Shown here: positions 18,761 to 27,113 of the stretch, piece after piece
Position numbering within the stretch: position 1 is the stretch's first letter
How the letters are laid out: each line of letters opens with the position of its first letter
Program-made: the position numbers and the translations under genes
Notes under the pieces: generated by a model
The model's input: only the letters and a program-made list of their open reading frames with translations
What the model was told of the DNA's origin: nothing
The model's database searches: none
From: Rhodoplanes azumiensis
GTDB lineage: Bacteria > Pseudomonadota > Alphaproteobacteria > Rhizobiales > Xanthobacteraceae
DNA length: 64,000 bases
Reading direction: 5' to 3'
Assembly (NCBI RefSeq): GCF_042682915.1
Contig: NZ_JBHUIW010000011.1
Location: forward strand, 1-64,000

Positions 18761-20869
18761 ATGATCAGGCCGCCCCGCCGCATCGGCACCAAGCTCGCCC
18801 TCTCGGCCGCCGTCGGCGTGCTGCTGGTGCTGGGGATGATCGTCAACACCGGCCTCAACGGCCGCTCGACCCTGCAGATGTCCGCCGCCGCCGACGCTCG
18901 CCAGAAGGCGGCCCAGGAGGCCGGCCGCATCGGCCTGCATTTCGAGCGCATGCAGACCTACACGCGCGACGCGGAGCTCGCCCGCGACGAGGCCGCCGTC
19001 GACACGGCCCTGCACGCGCTCGAACGCTCCTCCGGCGACGGCTTCGCCCTGCTCGACCAGCTCGCCGAGCGCAGCAAGGACACGGGCGGCGACGAGACGC
19101 TCGACAAGATCCGCGAGCTCTACGCCGACTACCTGACCGGCGCGGCCGAGCTGGTCGAGAGCCAGCGCGCCCTGGTCGGCCTGTGGGCCGAGCGGCGCCG
19201 GCTCGGCACCGCCTGGGACGATGCCGTGCAGCGCATCGCCGCTCTGGTCGCCGCGCAGGCCGTCGACGCGCGTGCCTTCGAGGCGCGCCTGAGCATCGCC
19301 TCGGCGGCGGTCGGCGCGCTCCGCATCGCCTCGTTCGACTTCGACGAGCAGCGCACCGCCCCGGATGGCGAGCGCGTCGCCGCGCAGGCCCGCGAGGCGG
19401 TCGACCTCCTGGAGCGCGCCCGCCGGGCGAGCCCGGTCGCGGCGCTGACCGAGGCGACCGGCCCGCTCGCCGAGACGCTCGCCGGCCTGACCGACACCAT
19501 GGCCCGGATCGTCGCGACCAGGGCAGAGCAGGACGCCCTCCTGAAGGAGCGGCTGGGGCCGATCGTCGCCCGCATCGACACGCTGCTGACCGGCGTCATC
19601 GACGCGGCGAACGCGGCCGCGGCGCAGGAGATGGAGGCGACGGCGCAGAGCATCTCGGAGGCGACGCTGATCAACACCGCGGCCGGCGCCTTCGTCGTGC
19701 TCGTGCTGATCGGCTCGGCCGTGTTCGGCGCCTTCGCGATCGGTCGGCCGATCCGCCGGGTCGGTGCCATCCTGCAGGCGCTCGCCGACGGCGACCGCTC
19801 GGTCACGATCCCCTACGTGACGCGGCGCGACGAGGTCGGCGACAATGCCCGCGCCGCACAGGCTTTCAAGGACAATCTCGACCGCATCGCCCGGATGGAA
19901 GTCGAGCAGCGCGCCGCCGACGAGCGCGCCGCCCTCGACCGCCAGAGCGCCGTGCATCGCATCGCCGATGCGTTCGAGACGGCGGTCGGGGCGATCGTCG
20001 AGACCGTGTCGCAGGCGGCGACCGAGCTCGAGGGGGCGTCCGGCAGCCTCACGCGCACGGCCGAGACCACCCAGCATCTGTCGACCGCCGTCGCGGCCGC
20101 CTCCGAGCAGGCCTCGGCCAATGTCGAGAACGTCGCCACCGCGACCACCGAGATGGCGGCGTCGGTCAACGAGATCAGCCGCCAGGTGCAGGACTCGACC
20201 CGCATCGCCGCCGCCGCGGTGCGCCAGGCCGAGACCACCGACGCGCGCATCGCCGCGCTCTCCGCCGCGGCGGCGCGCATCGGCGACGTGGTCGAGCTGA
20301 TCCGCGAGGTCGCCGAGCAGACCAACCTGCTCGCGTTGAACGCCACCATCGAGGCGGCGCGGGCCGGCGAGGCCGGCAAGGGCTTCGCGGTCGTCGCCCA
20401 GGAGGTCAAGGCGCTCGCCACCCAGACCAGCAAGGCGACCGGCGAGATCGGATCCCAGATCTCCGCCATTCAGGCGGCGACGCACGACTCGGTCGTCGCC
20501 ATCAAGGAGATCGGCGGCACCATCGCGCACATGTCGGAGATCGCCGCCGCGATCGCGGCCGCCGTCGAGGAGCAGCATGCGGCGACCGCCGAGGTGGCGC
20601 GCAACATCCAGCAGGCCTCCGTCGGCACGGCCGAGGTGGCCCGCACCATCGGCGAGGTGAGCCGCGGTGCCGGCGCCACCGAGGCGGCCTCCGAGCAGGT
20701 GCGCAACTCGGCGGCCGTGCTGGCCGCCGAGGGCAGCAAGCTCAAGGAGGAGGTTCGCCGCTTCCTGACGAACGTCCGCACCGGCCCGCTCGACCGCCGC
20801 GCGGGCGACGATCCGGGTCACGAGAGCCCGGAGCGCCGCGGCGAGCGGTGCGGCAGCCGAGTGGCGTGA
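18761..20869 (+). CDS. Methyl-accepting chemotaxis protein, transmembrane
   Basis: The 702-residue receptor has membrane segment 1 near residues 10-30 and a helical periplasmic sensing region to about 300. Membrane segment 2 (LINTAAGAFVVLVLIGSAVFG) is followed by a HAMP domain starting at IGRPIRRVGAILQALADGD. The signalling hairpin tip QTNLLALNATIEAARAGEAGKGFAVVA confirms the class. The sensing part has no Cache or PAS motif and looks like a long helical bundle. No CheR-tethering pentapeptide ends the protein. It lies away from che genes. The ligand is unknown. The ATG was chosen because it places Arg-rich residues right before membrane segment 1. Confidence 0.9.
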   Translation: MIRPPRRIGTKLALSAAVGVLLVLGMIVNTGLNGRSTLQMSAAADARQKAAQEAGRIGLHFERMQTYTRDAELARDEAAVDTALHALERSSGDGFALLDQLAERSKDTGGDETLDKIRELYADYLTGAAELVESQRALVGLWAERRRLGTAWDDAVQRIAALVAAQAVDARAFEARLSIASAAVGALRIASFDFDEQRTAPDGERVAAQAREAVDLLERARRASPVAALTEATGPLAETLAGLTDTMARIVATRAEQDALLKERLGPIVARIDTLLTGVIDAANAAAAQEMEATAQSISEATLINTAAGAFVVLVLIGSAVFGAFAIGRPIRRVGAILQALADGDRSVTIPYVTRRDEVGDNARAAQAFKDNLDRIARMEVEQRAADERAALDRQSAVHRIADAFETAVGAIVETVSQAATELEGASGSLTRTAETTQHLSTAVAAASEQASANVENVATATTEMAASVNEISRQVQDSTRIAAAAVRQAETTDARIAALSAAAARIGDVVELIREVAEQTNLLALNATIEAARAGEAGKGFAVVAQEVKALATQTSKATGEIGSQISAIQAATHDSVVAIKEIGGTIAHMSEIAAAIAAAVEEQHAATAEVARNIQQASVGTAEVARTIGEVSRGAGATEAASEQVRNSAAVLAAEGSKLKEEVRRFLTNVRTGPLDRRAGDDPGHESPERRGERCGSRVA

Positions 20870-21125
20870 GCCGGTCGCTCAGGTGCTGCCCGCTCGCGAT
20901 TTGAGCGGGCGCGGGGCGACGTGCCGCGGATCCGGACCGAAATGGATCCGGTGCCGCGGACCCCTGGCATGGCGTTCTCGGTCGGACGCGCGTCCGGCCC
21001 GGCGGCGACGTTCCGGCAGATCGGCGCGGCGAGAGGGGGGTGAGGCGGCACGATTGATCCAGCCGCTTGACCGCTGCGACCGGGCGCCGCTAGCTCGTCG
21101 CGATCACAACCCGAGGGAGGCCGTC

Positions 21126-21608
21126 GTGGCCGAGCAGACCCGCGCCGTTCAGGACGGCGACATCATCGCGCCGGGCGCCCAGAGCACCGTCGCCGAGGGC
21201 ACCGTCGTCGAGGGCACCGTCGTCGCGCATGCCCAGCTTCCGAACCTCGAGATCGAGGTGGTGCATGGCACCCTGCCGGACGGCAGCGGCGAGCGCCTGT
21301 CGATCAATCTCACGGCGTCGCCGTCGTTCGAGGCGTTCGGGCAGGCGCTGGAGGGGGCTAACCCGTTTGCCCTGTGGATGCAGGCCGTCCAGTCGACCTG
21401 GGCGCCGCTCCTCGCCATGACCCCGCTTCTCGCCGCGAATCCGTTCCTGTCGGCGACCCCGCTCTCGGCGACCCCGCTCGCGGCGGCGAACTCGCTTCTC
21501 GCGGCCAACCCGTTCTTCGGGGCCGGCGGCATCGCGGCGCTCGGCGGCATGCCGATCTGCGGCTTTCCCGGGCGTCGGGGCGTGAAGGGGCCGGGCGCGA
21601 CGAGCTGA
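21126..21608 (+). CDS. Unknown protein with NPF/ATPL repeats
   Basis: The 160-residue product starts at GTG after GAGGGAGG. The first 80 residues are acidic, with repeated EGTVVEGTVV and a segment EIEVVHGTLPDG. The second half is hydrophobic and repetitive (NPFALW, LLAANPFLSATPLSATPLAA, SLLAANPFFGAGG), and the end is basic (GRRGVKGPG). No signal peptide is present. The repeats resemble the hydrophobic faces of phasin-like granule proteins, but there is no real family match. Function unknown. Confidence 0.6.
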   Translation: MAEQTRAVQDGDIIAPGAQSTVAEGTVVEGTVVAHAQLPNLEIEVVHGTLPDGSGERLSINLTASPSFEAFGQALEGANPFALWMQAVQSTWAPLLAMTPLLAANPFLSATPLSATPLAAANSLLAANPFFGAGGIAALGGMPICGFPGRRGVKGPGATS

Positions 21609-21782
21609 GCGGGCAGGGTCGCGCCGTGCGCGAGCCGGCACGCCGTTGCGCGCTGGCGCGCGGCTGCCTTGCCTTGGCCGAAAAGCCGGCACACAAGCCG
21701 CCGTCCGGCCTTGCCGGGCGCCGGCCGTGGCCCGCTCGGGCCCGGCACCCCGACACCGCCGAACGACCCGAACGAGCCCGCC

Positions 21783-22352
21783 ATGAGCGCCCAGACCGAC
21801 GCGATCGCTTCCCCGGAGGCCGAGATGGCCACGGCGACCTCCACGCGGCGCTGGCCGCCGGCGGCGATCGCGGCGCTGACGATCGCCGCCGCCTCGACCG
21901 CGGTCGTGCTCGGCGCTCAGGTGTTCCAGCACGTCGTCGGCATCCCGCCCTGTCCGCTGTGCCTGGAGCAACGCGTCCCGCACTACGCCGCCGTCCCGGT
22001 CGCGCTGATCGTGGCGATGGCGGCGCGACGCCGGGCGCCGCGTGGCCTCCTCGCCGCCGGCTTCGTGCTGCTCGCGCTGGCCATGCTGACGGCGGCCGGG
22101 ATCGGCGGCTATCACGCCGGCGTCGAATGGGGCTTCTGGCCGGGCCCGTCCGACTGCTCGGGCGAGATCAAGGCGTTCGGCAATGCCGGCAGCCTTCTGC
22201 AGCAGATGCAGACGACCTCGGTGATCCGCTGCGACGTGGTGCTGTTCCGCTTCCTCGGCCTGTCGCTCGCCGGCTGGAACATGGTCATCTCGACGGCGCT
22301 GGCCGGGCTCGCGGCCTGGGGATTGTCCCGCACCCTGCACCGGCCGGCCTGA
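21783..22352 (+). CDS. dsbB: Disulfide bond formation protein B
   Basis: The 189-residue protein has four membrane segments and the two DsbB cysteine pairs: CPLC at residues 57-60 in the first periplasmic loop, and Cys125 and Cys150 in the second loop (PSDCSGEIK and VIRCD). DsbB reoxidises DsbA and passes electrons to quinone. Length and motif spacing fit the family. No dsbA is adjacent. A short acidic N-terminus precedes the first segment. Confidence 0.9.
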   Translation: MSAQTDAIASPEAEMATATSTRRWPPAAIAALTIAAASTAVVLGAQVFQHVVGIPPCPLCLEQRVPHYAAVPVALIVAMAARRRAPRGLLAAGFVLLALAMLTAAGIGGYHAGVEWGFWPGPSDCSGEIKAFGNAGSLLQQMQTTSVIRCDVVLFRFLGLSLAGWNMVISTALAGLAAWGLSRTLHRPA

Positions 22353-22421
22353 GCGGCTCACGCGACATCGCTCGCGTCCGGCGCGCCCCGAACCGACCAG
22401 CGTTCCGAAATCGTCGACGGA

Positions 22422-22787
22422 TCAGCCGCGCGGGGCGTCGTCGCGGCCGCGACCGCGACCGCGCAGCAGGGTGCGGCGCCAGCGCTGGCGCAGCGCGACG
22501 CGGCAACGCTCGCCGTCCTCGGCCGTGAACTGGGCGGCGCGGTCGAGCCCGCGCAGCGCCTCGACGATCTCCTCGACCGGCACCGGGCGCACCGGGCCGG
22601 CGCCCTCGGGCGCCTCGGCGGCGTCGGACGCCCAGGCGATCAGGATCGCCCGCTTCTCGGCGAGGCTCAGATCCGGATCCTCGACCACGGCCGTCGGATG
22701 CACGAAGGCATGCGCCGGGTGCAGCATGGCGTCGAAAGCGAAATCGGAGGCGGCGCGGCGCAGCGGCGCCGAAGGGATGGTTCGCAT
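22422..22787 (-). CDS. Conserved small Rhizobiales protein
   Basis: The 121-residue protein begins MRTIPSAPLRRAASDFAFDAMLHPAHAF and continues with DPDLSLAEKRAILIAWASDA. I recall this pattern from short hypothetical proteins in Bradyrhizobium. The C-terminus is very basic (RQRWRRTLLRGRGRGRDD). No membrane segment or catalytic motif is seen. GGAGA lies just before the ATG. It is divergent from the membrane protein-regulator pair at 23050. Function unknown. Confidence 0.7.
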   Translation of the reverse strand: MRTIPSAPLRRAASDFAFDAMLHPAHAFVHPTAVVEDPDLSLAEKRAILIAWASDAAEAPEGAGPVRPVPVEEIVEALRGLDRAAQFTAEDGERCRVALRQRWRRTLLRGRGRGRDDAPRG

Positions 22788-22994
22788 CGCGCGGTCTCCC
22801 AGAACCTCGTCCGGATCGGTGGCGTCCGGTTGACACTGCTCGCGCGCCCCCGCGAGGGGCACGGATCTGTGCGACATGACTTGTGAAGGCGGGGCTCTGC
22901 ACGCGAGCCCGATCGACACAGCGATTTAGAATCCTTCGCGTCAGAGTCAATCCTTATTGTAGGTCATGCCGACCTTATCGGCGGTAAAAGATAG

Positions 22995-23022
22995 TTGCAC
23001 TCGGTTTGCGCTGGCGTATACT
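22995..23022 (+). promoter_or_regulatory. Sigma-70-type promoter of the 23050 gene pair
   Basis: TTGCAC (22995-23000) and TATACT (23017-23022) are separated by 16 bases, a good match to a housekeeping promoter. It points to the membrane protein and regulator genes. The palindrome that follows overlaps the end of the -10 box. Confidence 0.6.
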
Positions 23023-23035
23023 TTGCAATGCAAAG
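23021..23035. promoter_or_regulatory. Palindromic operator CTTTGCAATGCAAAG
   Basis: A perfect inverted repeat (7+1+7) overlaps the -10 element and start region of the promoter for the membrane protein and winged-helix regulator genes. It is the likely binding site of that regulator, making the pair self-controlled. A weaker copy, CTTTGCGATGCAGAG, lies inside the first codons of uppS near 24160. Confidence 0.55.
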
Positions 23036-23049
23036 CCCGGGGAGGGGCC

Positions 23050-23676
23050 ATGGCCGAGCTCGAGACCGATCTGGAGAAGGCGCTCGCCGACATCGACGCC
23101 ATCAAGGCGCAGCTCGCCCGCGGCAGCGAGTTCCGCGGCTGGGGGCCGGCGACCGTCGCACTCACCGGGCTGATGGCGGGCGCTGCCGCGGCTGCCCAGG
23201 CGGCCTTCATGCCCGACCCGGTCGACGTCACCAACTGGCTGGCCATCTGGGTGCTCACCGCCGTGCTCGGCATCGCACTCGTCGTCGCCGAGGCGACGAC
23301 GCGGTCGCGCCGGCTCCATTCCCATCTCGCCGACGAAATGATCCACGCCGCCGCCATGCAGTTCGTCCCGGCCGCGGCGGTCGGCGCGCTCCTGCCGGTG
23401 GTCGTTCTCAACGTCGCGCCGGACGCCGTGTGGATGCTGCCCGGCCTGTGGCAGATCGTCTTCGGGCTCGGCATCTTCGCGGCCAGCCGGGCGCTGCCGC
23501 AGGCGATGGCGGTGGCCGGCGCCTGGTACCTGGCCTGCGGCCTGGTGGTGCTCGCCGTGTCGGCCGCCGATCGCGGGCTGTCGCCGTGGGCGATGGGGCT
23601 GCCCTTCGGCATCGGGCAGCTCCTGTTCGCCGCCATCCTGCATCGTGCGCTCGGAGGTCGTCATGGCGGGTTCTGA
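23050..23676 (+). CDS. Membrane protein co-encoded with a winged-helix regulator
   Basis: The 208-residue protein starts with an acidic helix (ELETDLEKALADIDAIKAQLARG) and then has about five or six membrane segments through residue 205. No transporter or enzyme motif is seen. It resembles the unnamed membrane proteins found beside MarR/HTH_34-type regulators in Proteobacteria. The regulator gene starts 14 bases before this gene ends, so they are tightly coupled. The membrane protein may sense something or simply be the controlled target. Function unknown. Confidence 0.7.
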   Translation: MAELETDLEKALADIDAIKAQLARGSEFRGWGPATVALTGLMAGAAAAAQAAFMPDPVDVTNWLAIWVLTAVLGIALVVAEATTRSRRLHSHLADEMIHAAAMQFVPAAAVGALLPVVVLNVAPDAVWMLPGLWQIVFGLGIFAASRALPQAMAVAGAWYLACGLVVLAVSAADRGLSPWAMGLPFGIGQLLFAAILHRALGGRHGGF

Positions 23677-24067
23677 ACCGACCCGGCGCGGGCCTTCGGC
23701 CGGTCGCTTCGCCTACGAGGGGCTCGATCGGGTGATGCACGAGAAGGCCCGACTCGGCGTCCTCACCTCGCTGATCGCGCATCCGCGCGGCCTCGCCTTC
23801 GCCGACCTCAAGCGCCTGTGCGGGCTGACCGACGGCAACCTGTCGCGGCATCTCCAGGTGCTGGCCGAGGCCGGGCTCGTCGAGATCCTGAAAGGCTACG
23901 ATCACAACCGCCCGCAGACCGTCTGCCGCATCACCGAGGATGGTCGCCGCCGCTTCGTCGAGTATCTCGGCGTGCTCGAGCAGGTGGTGCGCGACGCCGC
24001 CGCGGCCGCCGGACGCCCGGCCGCCTCCGCGCGCAGCGGCTTCGCCGACGATCCCGCCCCGGCCTGA
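23663..24067 (+). CDS. Winged-helix transcriptional regulator (HTH_34-like)
   Basis: The 134-residue protein has one winged-helix domain from about residue 20 to 95, with GLAFADLKRLCGLTDGNLSRHLQVLAEAGLVEI as helix-turn-helix and the wing in the following GYDHNRPQT segment. It matches small ArsR/MarR-like regulators (winged helix DNA-binding domain). GGAGG lies before the ATG. The gene overlaps the membrane protein gene by 14 bases. The palindrome at 23021 is its probable site. No metal-binding cysteines are present, so an ArsR metal sensor is unlikely. Confidence 0.82.
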   Translation: MAGSEPTRRGPSAGRFAYEGLDRVMHEKARLGVLTSLIAHPRGLAFADLKRLCGLTDGNLSRHLQVLAEAGLVEILKGYDHNRPQTVCRITEDGRRRFVEYLGVLEQVVRDAAAAAGRPAASARSGFADDPAPA

Positions 24068-24145
24068 CGGCCGGCCCCGACCCCCACCCGCTTCCACCAC
24101 CCGCCGCACCTCTCCTTGCGATCCGAACGCCCCACCGAGAGCCCC

Positions 24146-24928
24146 ATGCCCAAAAACTTTGCGATGCAGAGCGACGCTCCGAGCAATCCGCCGCGCCACG
24201 TCGCCATCGTCATGGACGGCAACGGCCGCTGGGCGACGTCCCGCGGCCTGCCGCGGCCGGCCGGCCACCAGGCCGGTGTCGAGACGGTGCGGCGGGTCGT
24301 CGAGGCGGCGCCGCGCCTCGGCATCGAGACGCTGACCCTCTACGCCTTCTCGTCCGACAACTGGCGCCGCCCGACCGCCGAGGTGGCCGCCCTGATGGCG
24401 CTGCTGCGCCGCTTCGTGCGCGCCGAGACGGGCCGGCTCGCGCAGGCCGGCGCCCGCGTCACCATGCTGGGCCGGCGCGACCGGCTGCCGGCCGGGCTCG
24501 CGGCCGAGATCGCCGCCGCCGAGCAGGCGACCGCGTCGGGGACGAAGCTGCATCTGCGGGTCGCCCTCGACTACTCGGCCCGCGACGCCATTCTCGATGC
24601 GGCACGCCGCGCCGCCGCGCTGCCCCAGCTCACCCGCGAGGCGTTCTCCCGTCTCCTGTCCGGCGGCGACCACGCCGCCGAGCCGGTGCCCGACGTCGAC
24701 CTCCTGATCCGCACCGGCGGCGAGCAGCGGCTCTCCGACTTCCTGCTGTGGGAATGCGCCTATGCCGAGCTCCTGTTCGTGCCCTGCCTGTGGCCGGACT
24801 TCTCGGCCGGGGGCCTCGCCGACGCGGTCGCCTGGTACGCGGCCCGCGAGCGCCGCTTCGGCGGCGTCGGCGCGGCGTCGGCGGCGTCGCCGGCGCCGGC
24901 CGTGGCGGCGGTGCCCAGCGCCGCCTGA
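24146..24928 (+). CDS. uppS: Isoprenyl transferase (UppS family), second-copy type
   Basis: The 260-residue enzyme is a cis-prenyltransferase that adds isopentenyl units to an allylic diphosphate. The catalytic Asp is in VAIVMDGNGRWA (about residue 24). Further motifs are TLYAFSSDNWRRP and RTGGEQRLSDFLLWECAYAELLF, where the usual RTSGE reads RTGGE. The C-terminus has an Ala/Pro tail. The usual frr-uppS-cdsA-dxr neighbourhood is absent; here it follows a regulator and precedes a stress protein. It may therefore make a product other than the cell-wall carrier lipid, which is an inference from context. Confidence 0.85.
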   Translation: MPKNFAMQSDAPSNPPRHVAIVMDGNGRWATSRGLPRPAGHQAGVETVRRVVEAAPRLGIETLTLYAFSSDNWRRPTAEVAALMALLRRFVRAETGRLAQAGARVTMLGRRDRLPAGLAAEIAAAEQATASGTKLHLRVALDYSARDAILDAARRAAALPQLTREAFSRLLSGGDHAAEPVPDVDLLIRTGGEQRLSDFLLWECAYAELLFVPCLWPDFSAGGLADAVAWYAARERRFGGVGAASAASPAPAVAAVPSAA

Positions 24929-25029
24929 GCGCGCCCGCGCGGCCGCCGCGCGTCGTCCGGAGCGGTTGCAGCCGGACCGCCGGCGCGCGATCCTGTGACC
25001 GGCGGCTGCGTCGGCCGCGGGGGGACGGC

Positions 25030-25374
25030 ATGCAACACCCGGTCCTGTTCGAGATGGTCGTCTTCGGCGGCGCCGTCGTCGCGACCCTGGTCTGGCATCT
25101 CGGCGTCGGCCGTCAGCAGGACGCCAGGCGCCTCGCCGCCCTGAAGGCGGCTCGCCTCGCCGCCGCCGGCCCGGCACCCGACGCGCCCGCGGCGCCGGCC
25201 GCGGCTGCGCCGGCGGCCCTCTCGGCGCCTGCCGTTGTCGCGCCTTCCGGCGTGGCGGCTGCGGTCGCGGCGCCTGCGGCGCCTGCGGTCGTGGTCGCCA
25301 CGACATCGCCCCCGACAACGACCGACCCAGAAACACAACGCGGCGATGACCTGCATCGCCCACGGAGGAACGAC
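25030..25374 (+). CDS. Possible N-terminal membrane-anchor extension of the stress protein
   Basis: The frame of the universal stress protein stays open upstream to an ATG at 25030, which is preceded by GGGGGA. This part would encode one membrane segment (MVVFGGAVVATLVWHLGV), a basic stretch and about 70 residues of Ala/Pro/Val linker, then run straight into the stress domain. Either the stress protein has a tethered long form, or this is a separate reading with no stop of its own. The strong ribosome-binding site at 25365 favours the short form as the main product. Confidence 0.35.
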
Positions 25375-26181
25375 ATGGCCCTGAAGAACATTCTCGTCCA
25401 TCTCGACAGCGGGCCGCGCACCGCCGAGCGGTTGGCGCTCGCGGTGCGCATCGCCGCGCGCAACCAGGCGCGGCTGACCGGCGTGTTCGGCCAGCTCGCC
25501 GAGGCGCATCGCGTCGGCGTCGTCGCCGAATGGCCGCCCGCCGCCTATGCGGCGGCGGCCGCCGAAAGCCGCGAGGCCTTCTCCAAGACGGCCGGCAGCC
25601 TCGCCGACGCCGAGTGGGTCGACCTCAACCGCGGCGGCGAGGACGAGATCATGCATCGCCTCGGCCAGCTCGCCTGCTATTCCGACCTCACCGTGCTGGG
25701 CCAGCACGAGGACGCGGCGCGCCGCCTCGCCCCGGCCGAGCTCGCCACCCATGTCTGCTCGGCGAGCGGACGGCCCGTGCTGGTGGTGCCCTATGCGGGC
25801 CGTTTCCCCGATGTCGGGCGGCGGCCGATGTTCGCCTGGAGCGAGACGGCGGGCGCCGCCCGGGCGCTCGCCGACGGTCTCGCCCTGACCAGCCCGGACG
25901 CCGAGGCGTTGCTCCTCTACGCCTACGAGCGCAATCTGCGCAGCGAGTTCGCCGAGCGCGCCGTGGCGCTGCTGAAGAGCCACGGCGTCACGGCGCAGTT
26001 CGAGCCGTTCGCGCTGGAGGACGAGACCATGATGGACGTGCTCCTCAACTTCGCCTCCGACCACGGCGCCGACCTGATGACGCTCGGCCTCACCGGCAGC
26101 GTCGGCCTGTCGCTGTTCGACCGCGGCCGGCCGAAGCCGACGCTGCGCGAGCTCACCGTCCCGGTGCTGTGCGCGTGCTGA
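25375..26181 (+). CDS. Universal stress protein
   Basis: The 268-residue protein has two UspA-like halves. The first begins MALKNILVHLDSGPRTAERL and includes DLTVLGQHED. The second contains the nucleotide-loop-like HGADLMTLGLTGSVGLSLFDRG and ends TLRELTVPVLCAC. GGAGGA lies seven bases before the ATG. Family members bind ATP or respond to starvation and membrane stress. The next gene, hutC, follows after 15 bases on the same strand but is probably controlled separately. In-frame sequence upstream could add a membrane anchor. Confidence 0.82.
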   Translation: MALKNILVHLDSGPRTAERLALAVRIAARNQARLTGVFGQLAEAHRVGVVAEWPPAAYAAAAAESREAFSKTAGSLADAEWVDLNRGGEDEIMHRLGQLACYSDLTVLGQHEDAARRLAPAELATHVCSASGRPVLVVPYAGRFPDVGRRPMFAWSETAGAARALADGLALTSPDAEALLLYAYERNLRSEFAERAVALLKSHGVTAQFEPFALEDETMMDVLLNFASDHGADLMTLGLTGSVGLSLFDRGRPKPTLRELTVPVLCAC

Positions 26182-26196
26182 TGCTCCGGCGCCGCG

Positions 26197-26970
26197 ATGA
26201 CGCGTGACGACGAGGGCGTCGGCGACCCGGGTGCGAGCACGGCGAGCGGGGCCGACCGCTCGCTGCACCAGCGCATCCGCGCCGATCTCGAGGAGCGCAT
26301 CCTCTCCGGCGCCTGGAGCCCGGGTCACCGCATCCCGTTCGAGCACGAGCTGATGGCGCAGTACGGCTGCGCCCGGATGACCGTCAACAAGGTGCTGTCC
26401 GGTCTGGTCGAGGCCGGCCTGATCGAGCGGCGGCGCCGCGCCGGCAGCTTCGTGCGCCGGCCGGTCGGCCAGTCGGCCGTGCTGCGCATTCCCGACGTCA
26501 AGGCCGAGGTACTGTCGCGCGGCGAGGCGTACCGGTACGAGCTGATCACGTGCGCGCGGCGCAAGGCGACCCGCGAGGATCGCGCCCGCATCGCGGTTCC
26601 GGCCGGCGCGCCCGTGCTGGCGCTGCTGTGCCGCCACGTCGCCGACGGGCGGCCCTATGCGCTGGAGGATCGGCTGATCGCGCTCGACGCCGTGCCCGAG
26701 GCGGCCACGGCCGACTTCTCGGCCGAGCTGCCGGGGACGTGGCTGCTCGCCCATGTGCCGTGGCACGAGGCCGAGCACGAGATCACGGCGGCGCCGGCCG
26801 ACGCGCGGACCGCGGCGCGGCTCGACGTGCCGGTCGGCACCGCATGCCTCGTCATCGCGCGGCGCACCTGGCGGGGCGGCGCCCCGATCACGGCGGTGCG
26901 CATCTGGTATCCGGGCGACCGCCAGACCTTGGTCGCCCGCTTCACCCCGGCGACCGCCGCGGGGCGGTGA
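26197..26970 (+). CDS. hutC: Histidine utilization repressor (GntR family)
   Basis: The 257-residue protein has a GntR winged helix at about 22-90 (LHQRIRADLEERILSGAWSPGHRIPFEHELMAQ..CARMTVNKVL) and a UTRA ligand domain from about 105 to the end. The PFEHELMAQYGCARMTVNKVLS reading is the HutC subgroup signature. HutC binds operators near hut genes and releases them on urocanate. It lies beside hutH, and two matching operators are found between hutH and the ABC transporter. The start context is weak, so an alternate start cannot be excluded. Confidence 0.9.
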   Translation: MTRDDEGVGDPGASTASGADRSLHQRIRADLEERILSGAWSPGHRIPFEHELMAQYGCARMTVNKVLSGLVEAGLIERRRRAGSFVRRPVGQSAVLRIPDVKAEVLSRGEAYRYELITCARRKATREDRARIAVPAGAPVLALLCRHVADGRPYALEDRLIALDAVPEAATADFSAELPGTWLLAHVPWHEAEHEITAAPADARTAARLDVPVGTACLVIARRTWRGGAPITAVRIWYPGDRQTLVARFTPATAAGR

Positions 26971-26983
26971 GATCGGCTTTGCC

Positions 26984-27101
26984 GTGGTCGTCGGGTGGGC
27001 AAAGCGAAGCGTGCCCACCGCGATCTGATCACGATATCTGATTCCGAGTCCGGCGTGGGCACACCGCGCCTTCGGCGCGGCTTTACCCGCCCTACGACTA
27101 C
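26984..27101. repeat. GGGTGGGCAAAGCG-type intergenic repeat
   Basis: Inverted ends (GTCGTCGGGTGGGC and GCCCTACGACTAC-like) enclose GTGCCCACC and GTGGGCAC arms and a GCGCCTTCGGCGC hairpin. It fills the gap between convergent hutC and hutH. Similar repeats are common in Bradyrhizobium-type genomes. Confidence 0.55.
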
Positions 27102-27113
27102 GAACTGATCACG

